Source: Rhizobium sp. Pop5
GTDB lineage: Bacteria > Pseudomonadota > Alphaproteobacteria > Rhizobiales > Rhizobiaceae
Direction: 5' to 3'
NCBI RefSeq assembly: GCF_024721175.1
Contig: NZ_CP099399.1
Location: 3,366,001-3,430,000 of the forward strand
DNA length: 64,000 nucleotides
Translations under genes and position numbers: made by a program
Shown: piece after piece, positions 1 through 8,075 of the stretch
How the letters are laid out: each line of letters opens with the position of its first letter
Position numbering within the stretch: position 1 is the stretch's first letter
The notes under the pieces: model-generated
What the model was told of the DNA's origin: nothing
What the model saw: only the letters and a program-made list of their open reading frames with translations
Databases searched by the model: none

Positions 1-30
1 TCGGCACCTCTTCGGCCGCAAGGGCCAAAG

Positions 31-51
31 TAGGACAGCAACACTGTCCTA
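31..51. promoter_or_regulatory. perfect inverted repeat, operator-like
   Basis: TAGGACAG and CTGTCCTA form a perfect 8-bp inverted repeat around a 5-nt spacer. No T-run follows, so it looks more like a dimeric-regulator operator than a terminator. The regulator is unknown. The controlled gene could lie left of the window. The rest of bases 1-304 is fairly AT-rich and holds no gene I can support. Confidence 0.3.
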
Positions 52-304
52 ATTCATCAGTTCTATGCCAGAAACGATCATGGTCCGCAAGAGCGTCCCG
101 TTAAAAATCGTGATTTTGCGACGGAAGATTGCCAGATAAACCCCGATGGCGAAATAAAATTACTCCTTACTGCATTATTCTTTTTATTGATTGCGTAGTT
201 CAATTTTCGTGATGTGTCAGGCGTGGCAATCTTGATCCCGTGAAGCTTTGGCGTAAGGTCCGCTGCGAACCTCCCAGCCCGATCCACGCCCCAGGTCTCC
301 ATTC

Positions 305-1357
305 ATGTTCTTTGCTTCCGATAATTGGGCCGGCGCCCACAGATCCATTGCCGAACGCTTGCTGGCGGAATCGGCCGGCTTTGCCCCTGCCTATGGCGCC
401 GGCGATCTCGATAAAAAGGTCGAGGCCCGCTTCTCCGAGATCTTCGAGCGTGAGGTTTCGGTTTTCTTCGTCGCCACCGGCACCGCTGCCAACGCCTTGT
501 CTCTGGCGAGCGTCCAGCGCCCCGGCGGCATCACCTTCTGCCATTCGGAAGCCCATGTGATCGAGGATGAATGCGGCGCGCCGGAATTCTTCTCCGGCTC
601 CGCCCGCCTCGTTGCTGTCGACGGTGAAGCTGGCAAGATCGATCCGGCCAGGCTTTCGGCAAGGATCGCGCACTTCCCCGAAGACGCCCTCCGTCATGGC
701 CGCGCCAGCGCGGTGACCATCACCCAGGCGACCGAGATCGGCACCGTCTATTCCCTGCCTGAGATCGGCGAGATCGCTGCCATATCAAGGAAGCGCAACA
801 TGCCGCTCCACATGGACGGCGCCCGCTTTGCCAACGCGCTGGTGGCGCTTGGCGCCACCCCAGCCGAGATGACCTGGAAGCGCGGCGTCGACATGCTGTC
901 CTTCGGCGGCACCAAGAACGGCTGCTGGTGCGCGGAGGCGATCGTCTTCTTCAATCCCGATCAGGCAAAGGAAATGCCCTTCATCCGCAAGCGGGCCGCC
1001 CAGCACTTCTCCAAGTCGCGCTTCATCGCCGCCCAGTTCGATGCCTATTTCGAAAACGGCCTCTGGCTCGATCTCGCCCGCCATTCGAACGGCATGGCAG
1101 AGCGCTTGCGCGCCGGCATCGGCGCGAGCGGTACCGCCCGCCTCGCCTGGCGGACCGCATCCAACGAGGTTTTTGCCGTCGTCAGCAAAAGCGCGGCCAA
1201 AACCGCGGAGGAGAAGGGCGCGAAATTCTACGAATGGCCGGTGCCGGCGACAACGCCGGATCTCGTTTCCGGAAGCGAGACCCTCATCCGTCTCGTCACC
1301 AGCTTCGCGACGACAGAGGCCGATGTCGATGGTTTCCTGAAGTGCCTCTCCGCATGA
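305..1357 (+). CDS. ltaE: low-specificity L-threonine aldolase
   Basis: PLP-dependent fold-type I enzyme that cleaves L-threonine or L-allo-threonine to glycine and acetaldehyde in the cytoplasm. The 350-aa length is usual for the family. Visible motifs are the early catalytic-His neighbourhood CHSEAHVIEDE (about residues 79-89), the cofactor Asp in HMDGAR (169-174), and the Schiff-base Lys at about K204 in SFGGTKNG. The ATG at 305 is kept because the family N-terminus (MFFASDN) begins there; the ribosome site upstream is weak. It stands alone, convergent with the LysR gene 54 nt downstream. Confidence in the family is high. Preference among threonine, allo-threonine and phenylserine cannot be read from sequence. 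Confidence 0.92.
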   Translation: MFFASDNWAGAHRSIAERLLAESAGFAPAYGAGDLDKKVEARFSEIFEREVSVFFVATGTAANALSLASVQRPGGITFCHSEAHVIEDECGAPEFFSGSARLVAVDGEAGKIDPARLSARIAHFPEDALRHGRASAVTITQATEIGTVYSLPEIGEIAAISRKRNMPLHMDGARFANALVALGATPAEMTWKRGVDMLSFGGTKNGCWCAEAIVFFNPDQAKEMPFIRKRAAQHFSKSRFIAAQFDAYFENGLWLDLARHSNGMAERLRAGIGASGTARLAWRTASNEVFAVVSKSAAKTAEEKGAKFYEWPVPATTPDLVSGSETLIRLVTSFATTEADVDGFLKCLSA

Positions 1358-1410
1358 CCTCCGATCGACTGGCCTGCCGGTGCGGCGGGCCTGTCGAGCG
1401 GCGCGATGCC

Positions 1411-2265
1411 TCACGCTGACTTCAGCCTCCTCACTTTTTGCAGAATATCCTCCGAAAGTGCGGCGACCAGCGCCTGATCTGCGCCCTTGCGCGGCACCAG
1501 CACGAACTCCACGTCCTCCAGCACCGGCAGCTTTCCCGCGGCGATCTCCTTCAGCCCCGATGGCGCCATGCTGCGTGGCTGCACCAGGACGCCCATGCCG
1601 GCCCGCGCCGCCGCCGTCAGCCCGCTCAGGCTGCCGCAGGTGCAGACGATCCGCCACGCCACGCCGTTTCGACCAAGCGCCTCCAGCGCGATGGCTCGCG
1701 TCACGCTCGGCGGCGGAAAGGCGATGAGCGGCAGGAGACCGGAGGCGAGCACATGTTCGGGATCGCGCGCCAGCCAGACGAGCGGCTCGCGATAGACGAG
1801 TTTTCCCCGCGCATCGCCGAGCCGACGCTTGGCGAGCACCAGATCGATCTCGCCATTGTCCTGCATCTCGTAAAGGACGCCTGATAGTGCCACGGTCAGC
1901 TCAAGGTCGACGGAAGGATGCGAACGCACGAAATCCTCCAGCACTGCCGGCAGCTGGCTGGTAACGAAATCCTCCGACACGCCGAGCCGCAGGCTGCCGC
2001 GCAGGCTGTGGCTCTTGAACAGCGATTGGACCTGCCCCTCGATCTGAAGCATGGCGCGCGCATGCGAAAGCAGCGCCTCGCCATCGCCCGTCAGCATCAC
2101 CTTATGCGTGTCGCGCGCAAGCAGCTTGCGCCCGAGTGTGGTCTCCAGCCGCTGGATGTGCTGGCTGACCGTCGATTGGCCAAGGCCAAGCCTTTCTGCG
2201 GCCAGCGTGAAACTGCCCATCTGTTCGACGGCGACGAAACTGCGGAGTTGCGAAAGATCCAGCAT
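1411..2265 (-). CDS. LysR-family transcriptional regulator
   Basis: A 284-aa regulator with an N-terminal winged helix-turn-helix (MLDLSQLRSFVAVEQ onward, about residues 1-62, including the LGLGQSTVSQHIQRLE recognition region) and a C-terminal LysR effector-binding domain (about 88-280). I start it at the ATG at 2265, not the upstream ATG at 2313, because the HTH begins immediately there as is usual in the family. It diverges from the BASS-family transporter gene at 2358. In LysR divergons the regulator normally controls its neighbour and itself, so it probably regulates that transporter in response to an unknown ligand. Confidence 0.9.
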   Translation of the reverse strand: MLDLSQLRSFVAVEQMGSFTLAAERLGLGQSTVSQHIQRLETTLGRKLLARDTHKVMLTGDGEALLSHARAMLQIEGQVQSLFKSHSLRGSLRLGVSEDFVTSQLPAVLEDFVRSHPSVDLELTVALSGVLYEMQDNGEIDLVLAKRRLGDARGKLVYREPLVWLARDPEHVLASGLLPLIAFPPPSVTRAIALEALGRNGVAWRIVCTCGSLSGLTAAARAGMGVLVQPRSMAPSGLKEIAAGKLPVLEDVEFVLVPRKGADQALVAALSEDILQKVRRLKSA

Positions 2266-2283
2266 GACAAATCCAGTTTTTCG

Positions 2284-2341
2284 ATAACTGTTATTCCTTG
2301 CATCCTGGATCATAATGGACGACAGAACAATGACTGTTATT
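2284..2341. promoter_or_regulatory. candidate LysR operator between divergent genes
   Basis: In the 92-nt divergent promoter there is an 11-nt perfect palindrome, ATAACTGTTAT (2284-2294). The 9-mer ACTGTTATT occurs twice in the same orientation (2287-2295 and 2333-2341). This fits multi-site binding by the adjacent LysR protein, but the regulator-site link is inferred from position only. Confidence 0.4.
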
Positions 2342-2357
2342 ACGCCGCGAGAACGCC

Positions 2358-3362
2358 ATGCGCCGCTTTCTGCCCGATACTTTCACGATCCTGCTCGTCT
2401 GCACCGTCATCCTTGCTTCACTGCTTCCGGCGAGCGGCACATTCGCGGGCTATTTCGGCATCGCCACCGATCTTGCCATTGCGGCACTGTTCTTCCTGCA
2501 TGGAGCGCGCCTGTCGCGTGACGTCGTCATTGCTGGCCTCCTGCACTGGCGCCTGCATCTCGTCATCCTGCTGACCACCTTCGGCATCTTCCCGCTGCTC
2601 GGCCTGGCGCTCGGATTGGTCCCCGATACGATCCTGCCGCAGCCGCTTTATCTCGGCATCCTCTTCCTCTGCGTGCTGCCCTCGACGGTGCAGTCGTCGA
2701 TCGCCTTCACCTCAATGGCAGGCGGCAACGTGCCTGCCGCGATCTGTTCAGCCTCGGCCTCCAACATTTTCGGCATGTTCCTGACGCCCCTACTCGTCGG
2801 CCTGCTCTTTTCGGTCGGCGGTCACGGCGGCTTCTCCTTCGATGCACTTCAGCAGATCCTGCTGCATTTGCTTGCCCCTTTCATCGTCGGCCAGATCCTG
2901 CAGCCCTGGATCGGCGGTTGGATCCGCGCCAAGAAGAAGATCCTGATGCCAGTCGACCGCGGCTCGATCCTGATGGTCGTCTATCTCGCCTTCTCGACGG
3001 CGGTCGTCGAAGGGCTGTGGCACACTTTCTCGATTGCCGACATCGCCGTCGTCATCGTTGCCGACATCGTCCTTCTGGCGTTTGTCCTTGCTTTGACGAT
3101 GTTCGGCAGCCGCCGGCTGGGCTTCAACAAGGCTGATGAGATCACCATTACCTTCTGTGGCTCGAAGAAGAGCCTGGCCAGCGGTGTGCCGATGGCAAAC
3201 GTCATCTTCGCCGGCCAGTCGATCGGCGCGATCGTCCTTCCCCTGATGCTCTTCCACCAGATCCAGCTCATGGCCTGCGCCGTCATCGCTCAGAAATATG
3301 CCGCCGCCGCGGCCCGGCGCGCGACGGAACAGCAACTGGCGGACGCCGCCAGCCCGGCCTGA
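2358..3362 (+). CDS. bile acid:sodium symporter (BASS/SBF-like) family transporter, YfeH type
   Basis: A 334-aa inner-membrane protein with about nine or ten hydrophobic segments, starting MRRFLPDTFTILLVC. It matches the SBF-like/YfeH group of the bile acid:sodium symporter superfamily. The GSKKSLASGVPMANV segment near residue 270 resembles the conserved core crossing region of the family. Substrates in this subgroup are largely unknown and are probably organic anions. It is divergent from the LysR gene, which likely controls it. It is convergent with hsp20, with a terminator hairpin between them. The start matches the conserved N-terminus. Confidence 0.85.
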   Translation: MRRFLPDTFTILLVCTVILASLLPASGTFAGYFGIATDLAIAALFFLHGARLSRDVVIAGLLHWRLHLVILLTTFGIFPLLGLALGLVPDTILPQPLYLGILFLCVLPSTVQSSIAFTSMAGGNVPAAICSASASNIFGMFLTPLLVGLLFSVGGHGGFSFDALQQILLHLLAPFIVGQILQPWIGGWIRAKKKILMPVDRGSILMVVYLAFSTAVVEGLWHTFSIADIAVVIVADIVLLAFVLALTMFGSRRLGFNKADEITITFCGSKKSLASGVPMANVIFAGQSIGAIVLPLMLFHQIQLMACAVIAQKYAAAAARRATEQQLADAASPA

Positions 3363-3391
3363 GCACCAAATAAAATGAGCACCAAAGAAAA

Positions 3392-3414
3392 ACGGCGCCC
3401 CGATGGAGCGCCGT
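3392..3414 (-). terminator. Rho-independent terminator (hsp20 side)
   Basis: ACGGCGC and GCGCCGT form a 7-bp stem. On the minus strand it is followed by TTTTCTTT, so it terminates hsp20; on the plus strand only a short pyrimidine tract follows. Confidence 0.7.
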
Positions 3415-3439
3415 CCGTTTCCTTGCAAGGGAGCAATGA

Positions 3440-3910
3440 TTAGCCGTTGATGACCTGCGCCTCAATGGCCTTCGGAGCCTCGACCGGCTCGGCGGCAATC
3501 GCGATCTTGCGGGGCTTCATGGCCTCGGGAATGTTGCGCAGGAGGTCGATGTGAAGCAGGCCGTTCTTCAGCGAAGCGGCTGACACCTCGACATGATCGG
3601 CAAGCTGGAAGCGGCGCTCGAAGGTGCGCTTGGCAATGCCGCGATAGAGGAATTCGCCGCCTTCAGCGGTTTCCTCGTTCTTTTCACCCTTCACGGACAA
3701 CACATGGGCATGAGCCTCGATCGAAAGTTCGGTCTCGTCGAAACCGGCGACTGCCATGGTGATGCGATAGGTGTTTTCACCGGTGCGCTCGATATTGTAG
3801 GGCGGATAAGTCTGCGCCTGCTCCGGCTGGGCAAGGCTGTCGAGCATGGTGAAAAGCCGGTCGAAACCGACGGTGGAGCGATAAAGGGGAGAGAAGTCTA
3901 CGTGACGCAT
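3440..3910 (-). CDS. Hsp20/alpha-crystallin small heat-shock protein (IbpA-like)
   Basis: ATP-independent holdase that binds unfolding proteins in the cytoplasm during heat stress. At 156 aa it has the class A rhizobial sHSP layout: a short N-arm (MRHVDFSPLYRSTVGFDRL), an alpha-crystallin domain (about residues 38-130; GFDETELSIEA and FERRFQLADHVEV are characteristic) and a C-terminal tail. The AASLKNGLLHIDL strand is the conserved A-x-x-x-n-G-x-L motif. A strong GGAGG site precedes the ATG. The roughly 100-nt leader and RpoH-like promoter upstream indicate heat control at transcription and probably at translation. Confidence 0.93.
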   Translation of the reverse strand: MRHVDFSPLYRSTVGFDRLFTMLDSLAQPEQAQTYPPYNIERTGENTYRITMAVAGFDETELSIEAHAHVLSVKGEKNEETAEGGEFLYRGIAKRTFERRFQLADHVEVSAASLKNGLLHIDLLRNIPEAMKPRKIAIAAEPVEAPKAIEAQVING

Positions 3911-4010
3911 GATGTCCTCCTGTGGAAGCGACGTGTTGCGATAAAATGCCCCTGAAACCCCATCTTTGGCGGCCTCGGGACGGTTGCGCAGGCCCTTTTG
4001 GCACCCGCAG
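3911..4010 (-). promoter_or_regulatory. candidate ROSE-like RNA thermometer in hsp20 leader
   Basis: The leader between the predicted start site (about 4009) and the hsp20 ATG is about 100 nt, the usual size of rhizobial ROSE elements. Just before the start codon, CUUCC can pair with GGAGG across a 3-nt ACA loop, hiding the Shine-Dalgarno sequence. G-C-rich blocks upstream can form further hairpins. ROSE elements are established upstream of rhizobial small heat-shock genes. This instance departs from the classic UUGCU-CCUU-GGAGGA sequence, so I hold it as a candidate. Confidence 0.5.
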
Positions 4011-4015
4011 GATGG

Positions 4016-4044
4016 AGATGGTGATGGGTTTCGTGGAGTTCAAG
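4016..4044 (-). promoter_or_regulatory. RpoH (sigma-32)-type promoter of hsp20
   Basis: On the minus strand, CTTGAA (4044-4039) lies exactly 17 nt from CCATCT (4021-4016). This is close to the alphaproteobacterial RpoH consensus CTTGAA-N17-CCANAT. It lies about 105 nt upstream of the hsp20 start, as expected for a gene with a thermometer leader. Confidence 0.65.
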
Positions 4045-4371
4045 AACCTTTTTGAAATTGCACCGCTCGGCCCGGTGAACCCGATATGAACGATCGGTTC
4101 GGAAGGCATTCAGGCGCATTCGCCTAGGAATTTCGGTGTCGGGGTAAATCTGGTCCCGATGGCTGAAGTGCATCGTCCCTTCTTCTTCGGCCCAACTTCG
4201 GCCGGCTGCGAGCACCCTCATGCTCCTGCCGGCCCTTTTGCCGCCGCCCGCCTTGCGGGCGCGCCGCTTTCCAAGCCGCATGCCATGCGCTATCCCTAAC
4301 GCATCGTGCTTCCGAAAGGATGCACGGCGCTCTAATAGCGAAGCAGTCAGCAGCGGCGCAGTGGCAAGGTC
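4045..4371. other. intergenic stretch without recognisable gene
   Basis: 327 nt between the hsp20 promoter and the hydrolase gene. An open frame runs through it on the minus strand (3898-4656), but it overlaps the hsp20 promoter and the hydrolase coding region and looks like no known protein. Presumably it contains the hydrolase promoter. I see no repeat or RNA. Confidence 0.4.
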
Positions 4372-5346
4372 ATGGATCAGGTTCTCTATTCGACGCCCGA
4401 CAATCCCGCCCCGGGAAACCGCACCGAGGGGTTTTTCGAGAGCTATGACGGCCACCGTCTGCGCTACGCCGTTTTCCGCTCCAGCGCCCAGGTCGCCAAG
4501 GGTACGGTCGTCATCATCCAGGGCCGCAACGAATATATCGAGAAATATTTCGAGACGATTCGCGATCTGACCGCCAAGGGCCTCTGGGTCGCGACCTTCG
4601 ATCTGCGCGGCCAGGGCGGCTCGTCGCGGCTCCTCAAGCGCCGCAACCACGGCCACATCCGCCGCTTCGCCGATTATGAGCGCGATCTCGACACCTTCCT
4701 CGAAAAAGTGGTGCTGCCGGATACCCGTCTACCCTTCTACCTGCTCGGCCATTCCACAGGCGGGCTTATCGCTTTGTCGGCAGCTCCCTATCTCAACACC
4801 CGCATCGATCGCATGGTGCTGTCAGCCCCCTTCATCGGCCTGACGGGACAGGCGGCCTCGCCCCGCACCATCCGCACTCTTGCCGGGATGATGACGGCCC
4901 TCGGCCTCGGCTCCCTGCCGCTGACCTCGAAACTGAAGGAGCCGGATTTCCGCGACAATCCGCTGACCTCCGACGAAGCCCGCTTCGAACGCAATATCGC
5001 GATGATGAAGGCTCACCCGGAGTTGACGCTCGGGCCGCCGACGGCCCGCTGGCTGACCGAGGCCTTCCACACGATGGAGCGGGTTACCTCGCCCTATCAT
5101 CTCTTCTCGATCACTATCCCGACGATCGTCATCGCCCCGACGCGGGACGGCGTCGTGCCCTATACGGCGCAGGAGCGGCTCTCGCGCTATTTCCGCGCCG
5201 GTCAACTGGTGCCGATCAACGGAGCCCGCCACGAGATCTTTCAGGAACGGGATATCTACCGCGCCGCAGCGCTCGCCGCCTTCCACGCCTTCATTCCCGG
5301 CAGCGATGCCGAGGAAAACCAGGACGTCGCCGCGCTCGGGACGTGA
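4372..5346 (+). CDS. alpha/beta hydrolase, lysophospholipase-like (PldB family)
   Basis: A 324-aa serine hydrolase of the monoglyceride lipase/lysophospholipase L2 group. The nucleophile elbow GHSTG is at residues 126-130 (Ser128). The acid is probably Asp259 in APTRDGVVP and the base His287 in GARHEIF. The oxyanion region lies in VIIQGRNEYIEKY (about 48-60), a motif typical of PldB-like proteins. No signal peptide, so probably cytoplasmic. The start is supported by AAGG upstream and by the N-terminal lid-proximal sequence. Substrate is unproven; lysophospholipid or another fatty ester is the family expectation. It is convergent with hisN 16 nt downstream. Confidence 0.85.
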   Translation: MDQVLYSTPDNPAPGNRTEGFFESYDGHRLRYAVFRSSAQVAKGTVVIIQGRNEYIEKYFETIRDLTAKGLWVATFDLRGQGGSSRLLKRRNHGHIRRFADYERDLDTFLEKVVLPDTRLPFYLLGHSTGGLIALSAAPYLNTRIDRMVLSAPFIGLTGQAASPRTIRTLAGMMTALGLGSLPLTSKLKEPDFRDNPLTSDEARFERNIAMMKAHPELTLGPPTARWLTEAFHTMERVTSPYHLFSITIPTIVIAPTRDGVVPYTAQERLSRYFRAGQLVPINGARHEIFQERDIYRAAALAAFHAFIPGSDAEENQDVAALGT

Positions 5347-5362
5347 TGCCGCTAAGCTAGAA

Positions 5363-6136
5363 TCAGCGCTGCAGAATGGCGATTGCCTGCTCGTAGACCG
5401 CACGGCTGCCGGCGGCGATGATTGAGCCGCCATTTTCCGGACGCCCGCCGTCCCAGGTCGTGATGATGCCGCCCGCCCCCTCGATGACGGGAATGATGCC
5501 GCCGACGTCATAGGGCTTCAGACTGTTTTCGACGACGAGGTCGATGTGACCGGCGGCGAGCAGCGCATAGGCGTAGCAATCGCACCCATAGCGGAAGAGC
5601 CGCACCTGACGCTCGATTTCCCTGTATTTCTCCATCTCCTGCCCGGTGAAGAGATGCGGCGACGTCGTGAAGAGAATGGCGTTGGAAAGCGTCTCGCACC
5701 GGCGTGTCGCCAGTCGCCGTTCGCCCTCCGGCCCGATATAGATCGAACCATTCTCATCGGCGAAATACCGCTCGCCGGTAAACGGTTGCTCGATCATGCC
5801 CATGATCGCCCGGCCTTGCTTCTGCAGGCCGATCAGCGTCCCCCATACCGGCACGCCCGATATGAAGGCGCGCGTGCCGTCGATCGGATCGATCACCCAG
5901 ACATACTCGCGGTCGAGCCCAACATCGCCATGCTCTTCGCCGAGAATACCGTGGTCTGGAAAATTCTCCTCGATCAGCGCCCGGATGGCGAGTTCGGCCG
6001 CCCTGTCGCCTTCCGTTACCGGGTCGAACCCTGAGGAAAGCTTATTCGTGACATCGAGGCCGGAGCGGAAACGCGGCAGGGTCTCGGCCTTGGCGGCCTC
6101 CGCCAGACGATTGAAGAACGAGCGGTCAGGAAGCAT
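5363..6136 (-). CDS. hisN: inositol monophosphatase-family protein, probable histidinol-phosphatase
   Basis: A 257-aa Mg-dependent phosphatase. Metal-site motifs are visible: GEE (66-68), DPIDGT (83-88), and a C-terminal YDVGG metal Asp. The sequence after DPIDGT, RAFISGVPVWGT, is typical of the HisN group that removes phosphate from histidinol phosphate, rather than of SuhB or CysQ. The longer frame to 6253 starts in what looks like leader sequence; the ATG at 6136 gives the family N-terminus. A 5' ATG at 6172 is an alternative. Orthologues have often been annotated suhB, which gave the neighbouring sRNA family its Rfam name. Confidence 0.85.
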   Translation of the reverse strand: MLPDRSFFNRLAEAAKAETLPRFRSGLDVTNKLSSGFDPVTEGDRAAELAIRALIEENFPDHGILGEEHGDVGLDREYVWVIDPIDGTRAFISGVPVWGTLIGLQKQGRAIMGMIEQPFTGERYFADENGSIYIGPEGERRLATRRCETLSNAILFTTSPHLFTGQEMEKYREIERQVRLFRYGCDCYAYALLAAGHIDLVVENSLKPYDVGGIIPVIEGAGGIITTWDGGRPENGGSIIAAGSRAVYEQAIAILQR

Positions 6137-6238
6137 GGTGGCACCGTTTTGCTGGCGGGATATCGCCTTCATAGCGAAAAGCAGCAGGAATGCAATTATG
6201 CGACGGATGCCCAAAGATATCGCAACGCAATATATTGC

Positions 6239-6267
6239 TTGACATTTGTGCAATGCAATAGTAACGT
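6239..6267 (+). promoter_or_regulatory. promoter of the MmgR/suhB-type sRNA
   Basis: A consensus -35 TTGACA (6239-6244) is followed 17 nt later by a weak -10, TAACGT (6262-6267). This places the start at about 6272-6275, just before the first hairpin of the sRNA. It diverges from hisN. Confidence 0.55.
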
Positions 6268-6272
6268 CATCA

Positions 6273-6350
6273 GTACAGTCTTCTGACTGTAAATACCCTC
6301 CTTGGGTGTTTCCTCCCTAGACTAGCCGCGCTTCAAGCGCGGTTTTTTTT
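6273..6350 (+). ncRNA. mmgR: MmgR / suhB (alpha-r8 family) trans-acting sRNA
   Basis: About 78 nt with three hairpins. ACAGTC/GACTGT with a TTCT loop is at 6275-6290. ACCC/GGGT is at 6295-6307. A strong Rho-independent terminator, CCGCGCT/AGCGCGG, is at 6326-6342, followed by eight T residues. A single-stranded TTTCCTCCCT segment (6309-6318) would be an anti-Shine-Dalgarno seed. Size, architecture, the pyrimidine seed and the position beside an inositol-monophosphatase-family gene match the alphaproteobacterial suhB/MmgR RNA family, whose Sinorhizobium member limits polyhydroxybutyrate granule accumulation. Assignment is from memory of the family, without a covariance search. Confidence 0.8.
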
Positions 6351-6385
6351 GGCCAGGGAAAACGAAGTCGGAAGAGTAAGCGGCT

Positions 6386-7267
6386 TTATTCGGCGGCAAG
6401 CGCCCGATCGCCAGCGAATTTTTCGACATATTCCGCCATCTGCCGCATGAAGCAGGTGACCGAATCAACCACCGCAGCGAAATCGTCGCGCTTCTCCAGC
6501 GTCACCTCATCGACATAGATCGCCCGGTTCACTTCGATCTGCAGCGCATGCAGACCACGTGAAGGCCGGCCGTAATGTTCCGTGATGAAGCCGCCGGCAT
6601 AGGGCTTGTTGCGGATCGCCGTGAAGCCCATTTCCTCGAGGATGGCAATCGCAGCGCGCGAAAGCTCGGCCGAAGCGCTGGTGCCGTAACGATCGCCGAT
6701 GATGAAATCGGGCCGCGCCGTGCAGCCGGCGACCCTGACGTTGCCGGGCATCGAGTGACAGTCGATGAGCACGCCGAAACCGAACTGCACGTGCGTTCGC
6801 GCGATCAGCCGGCGCAGCGCCGCATGATAGGGCTTATAGACGGCTTCGACCCGGTCCAGCCCTTCCTGCACCGGCAGGCGCCGCGCGTAGATTTCCATGT
6901 TCTCGGCGACGATGCGCGGAATGGTGCCAAGGCCGCCCGCGACCCTCAGCGAATTGATGTTGGCATAGGGCGGCAAGAGCCCGTCGAACATGCGCGGATC
7001 GAGCTCGTAGGGCTCGCGATTGACATCGAGATAGGCGCGCGGAAAGTTGGCGGCGAGCAGCGGCGCACCGAGCGCCACCGCCGAGCTGAAGAGCTCGTCG
7101 ACGTAATGATCCTCGGAGCGGCGGATGGCGATGCCCTCGAGCCTGGACTGGGCGATGAATTCCGGTGGATAAATACGGCCGCTGTGGGGAGAGTTGTAGA
7201 CGAAGGGAATGGTCTGCGACACGGGCTCATGAACGTCAAAAAGCTCGTATTCGCGGATTTCCGGCAC
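6386..7267 (-). CDS. N-formylglutamate amidohydrolase family protein
   Basis: A 293-aa zinc hydrolase of the FGase family (HutG-like). Members release formate and glutamate from N-formylglutamate in histidine breakdown. Visible family blocks are YNSPHSGRIYP (about 24-34), SEDHYVDELF (about 51-60), NFPRAYLDVNREP (about 74-86), LIDCHSMPG and LQIEVNRAIY. These carry the His, Glu and Asp residues expected for metal binding. No hut genes lie nearby, so the substrate may be another N-formyl amino acid. It is transcribed away from cpdR, an arrangement I recall from other Rhizobiaceae. Confidence 0.88.
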   Translation of the reverse strand: MPEIREYELFDVHEPVSQTIPFVYNSPHSGRIYPPEFIAQSRLEGIAIRRSEDHYVDELFSSAVALGAPLLAANFPRAYLDVNREPYELDPRMFDGLLPPYANINSLRVAGGLGTIPRIVAENMEIYARRLPVQEGLDRVEAVYKPYHAALRRLIARTHVQFGFGVLIDCHSMPGNVRVAGCTARPDFIIGDRYGTSASAELSRAAIAILEEMGFTAIRNKPYAGGFITEHYGRPSRGLHALQIEVNRAIYVDEVTLEKRDDFAAVVDSVTCFMRQMAEYVEKFAGDRALAAE

Positions 7268-7385
7268 TTCTGGGCCTCTTTACCATGTCATGAACTGACT
7301 GCTTCGCCCATGTTGCCAGTTGCCCGGCCTCAAGTCCATACTATGTAGAAGGGATGGCGGTCGCACATAGGCAATTCACCGGTTG

Positions 7386-7398
7386 TTTACCGGGTAAA
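7386..7398. promoter_or_regulatory. palindrome in the FGase-cpdR divergent promoter
   Basis: TTTACCGGGTAAA is a perfect 6-1-6 palindrome in the 188-nt divergent intergenic region, 58 nt upstream of cpdR. No protein can be assigned to it; it does not match the CtrA TTAA-N7-TTAA motif. Confidence 0.3.
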
Positions 7399-7455
7399 GA
7401 CTAGTGTAAACGGCTGGTAGCCCACCCAAAACCTATTGATCAGCGGTCTGGATTA

Positions 7456-7818
7456 ATGACTCAGAAGATACTTCTCGCCGAAGACGACAACGACATGCGC
7501 CGTTTCCTGGTGAAAGCGCTCGAAAAGGCCGGCTACAAGGTCCTTTCTTACGACAATGGCGCCAGCGCCTATGACCGGCTGCGCGAGGAGCCGTTTTCCC
7601 TTTTGCTGACCGATATCGTCATGCCTGAAATGGACGGCATCGAGCTGGCGCGCCGCGCCACCGAACTCGACCCCGACCTGAAGGTGATGTTCATCACCGG
7701 GTTCGCCGCCGTCGCGCTGAACCCTGATTCGAAGGCGCCGAAGGATGCCAAGGTCCTTTCCAAGCCTTTCCACCTGCGCGACCTCGTCGACGAGGTCAAC
7801 AAAATGCTTGCCGCGTAA
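7456..7818 (+). CDS. cpdR: CpdR-like single-domain response regulator
   Basis: A 120-aa stand-alone receiver domain with no output. The acidic pocket is at E9, D10 and D11, the phosphoacceptor is D53 (LLLTDIVMPEMDG), the conserved Thr is in FITGFAAVAL and the Lys is K103 in LSKPFHLRDL. The sequence is CpdR: when unphosphorylated it acts as a ClpXP adaptor that promotes turnover of cell-cycle regulators. In Sinorhizobium CpdR1 is needed for polar ClpX localisation and symbiosis. Phosphate input is expected from the CckA-ChpT relay, which is not in this window. The start is an ATG conserved in the family. Confidence 0.9.
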   Translation: MTQKILLAEDDNDMRRFLVKALEKAGYKVLSYDNGASAYDRLREEPFSLLLTDIVMPEMDGIELARRATELDPDLKVMFITGFAAVALNPDSKAPKDAKVLSKPFHLRDLVDEVNKMLAA

Positions 7819-7902
7819 GGCTTGCCGGCCGGTGCGTCACAAAACTGAAAAAAGCCTATTGACGGCTCCGAAGGTTTTGTGATCTATGCGCCGCCATCGG
7901 AT

Positions 7903-7977
<75 letters not shown>

Positions 7978-7996
7978 TCCAGATTGCTTGATCTAT

Positions 7997-8026
7997 AAGG
8001 CCTTTCGAGAAATCGAGAGGCCTTTT
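7997..8026 (+). terminator. terminator after tRNA-Val
   Basis: AAGGCC (7997-8002) pairs with GGCCTT (8019-8024), and an inner TCGA pairing shortens the loop. A short T-run follows. Confidence 0.65.
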
Positions 8027-8075
8027 ACATTCGGGTTACAGGTTTGATAAACCTGACCGGTAGGAGTTCTTCAGC

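Noticed and set aside
3898-4656. 252-codon minus-strand frame
   Set aside because: Runs through the hsp20 promoter and the hydrolase coding region; no protein likeness.
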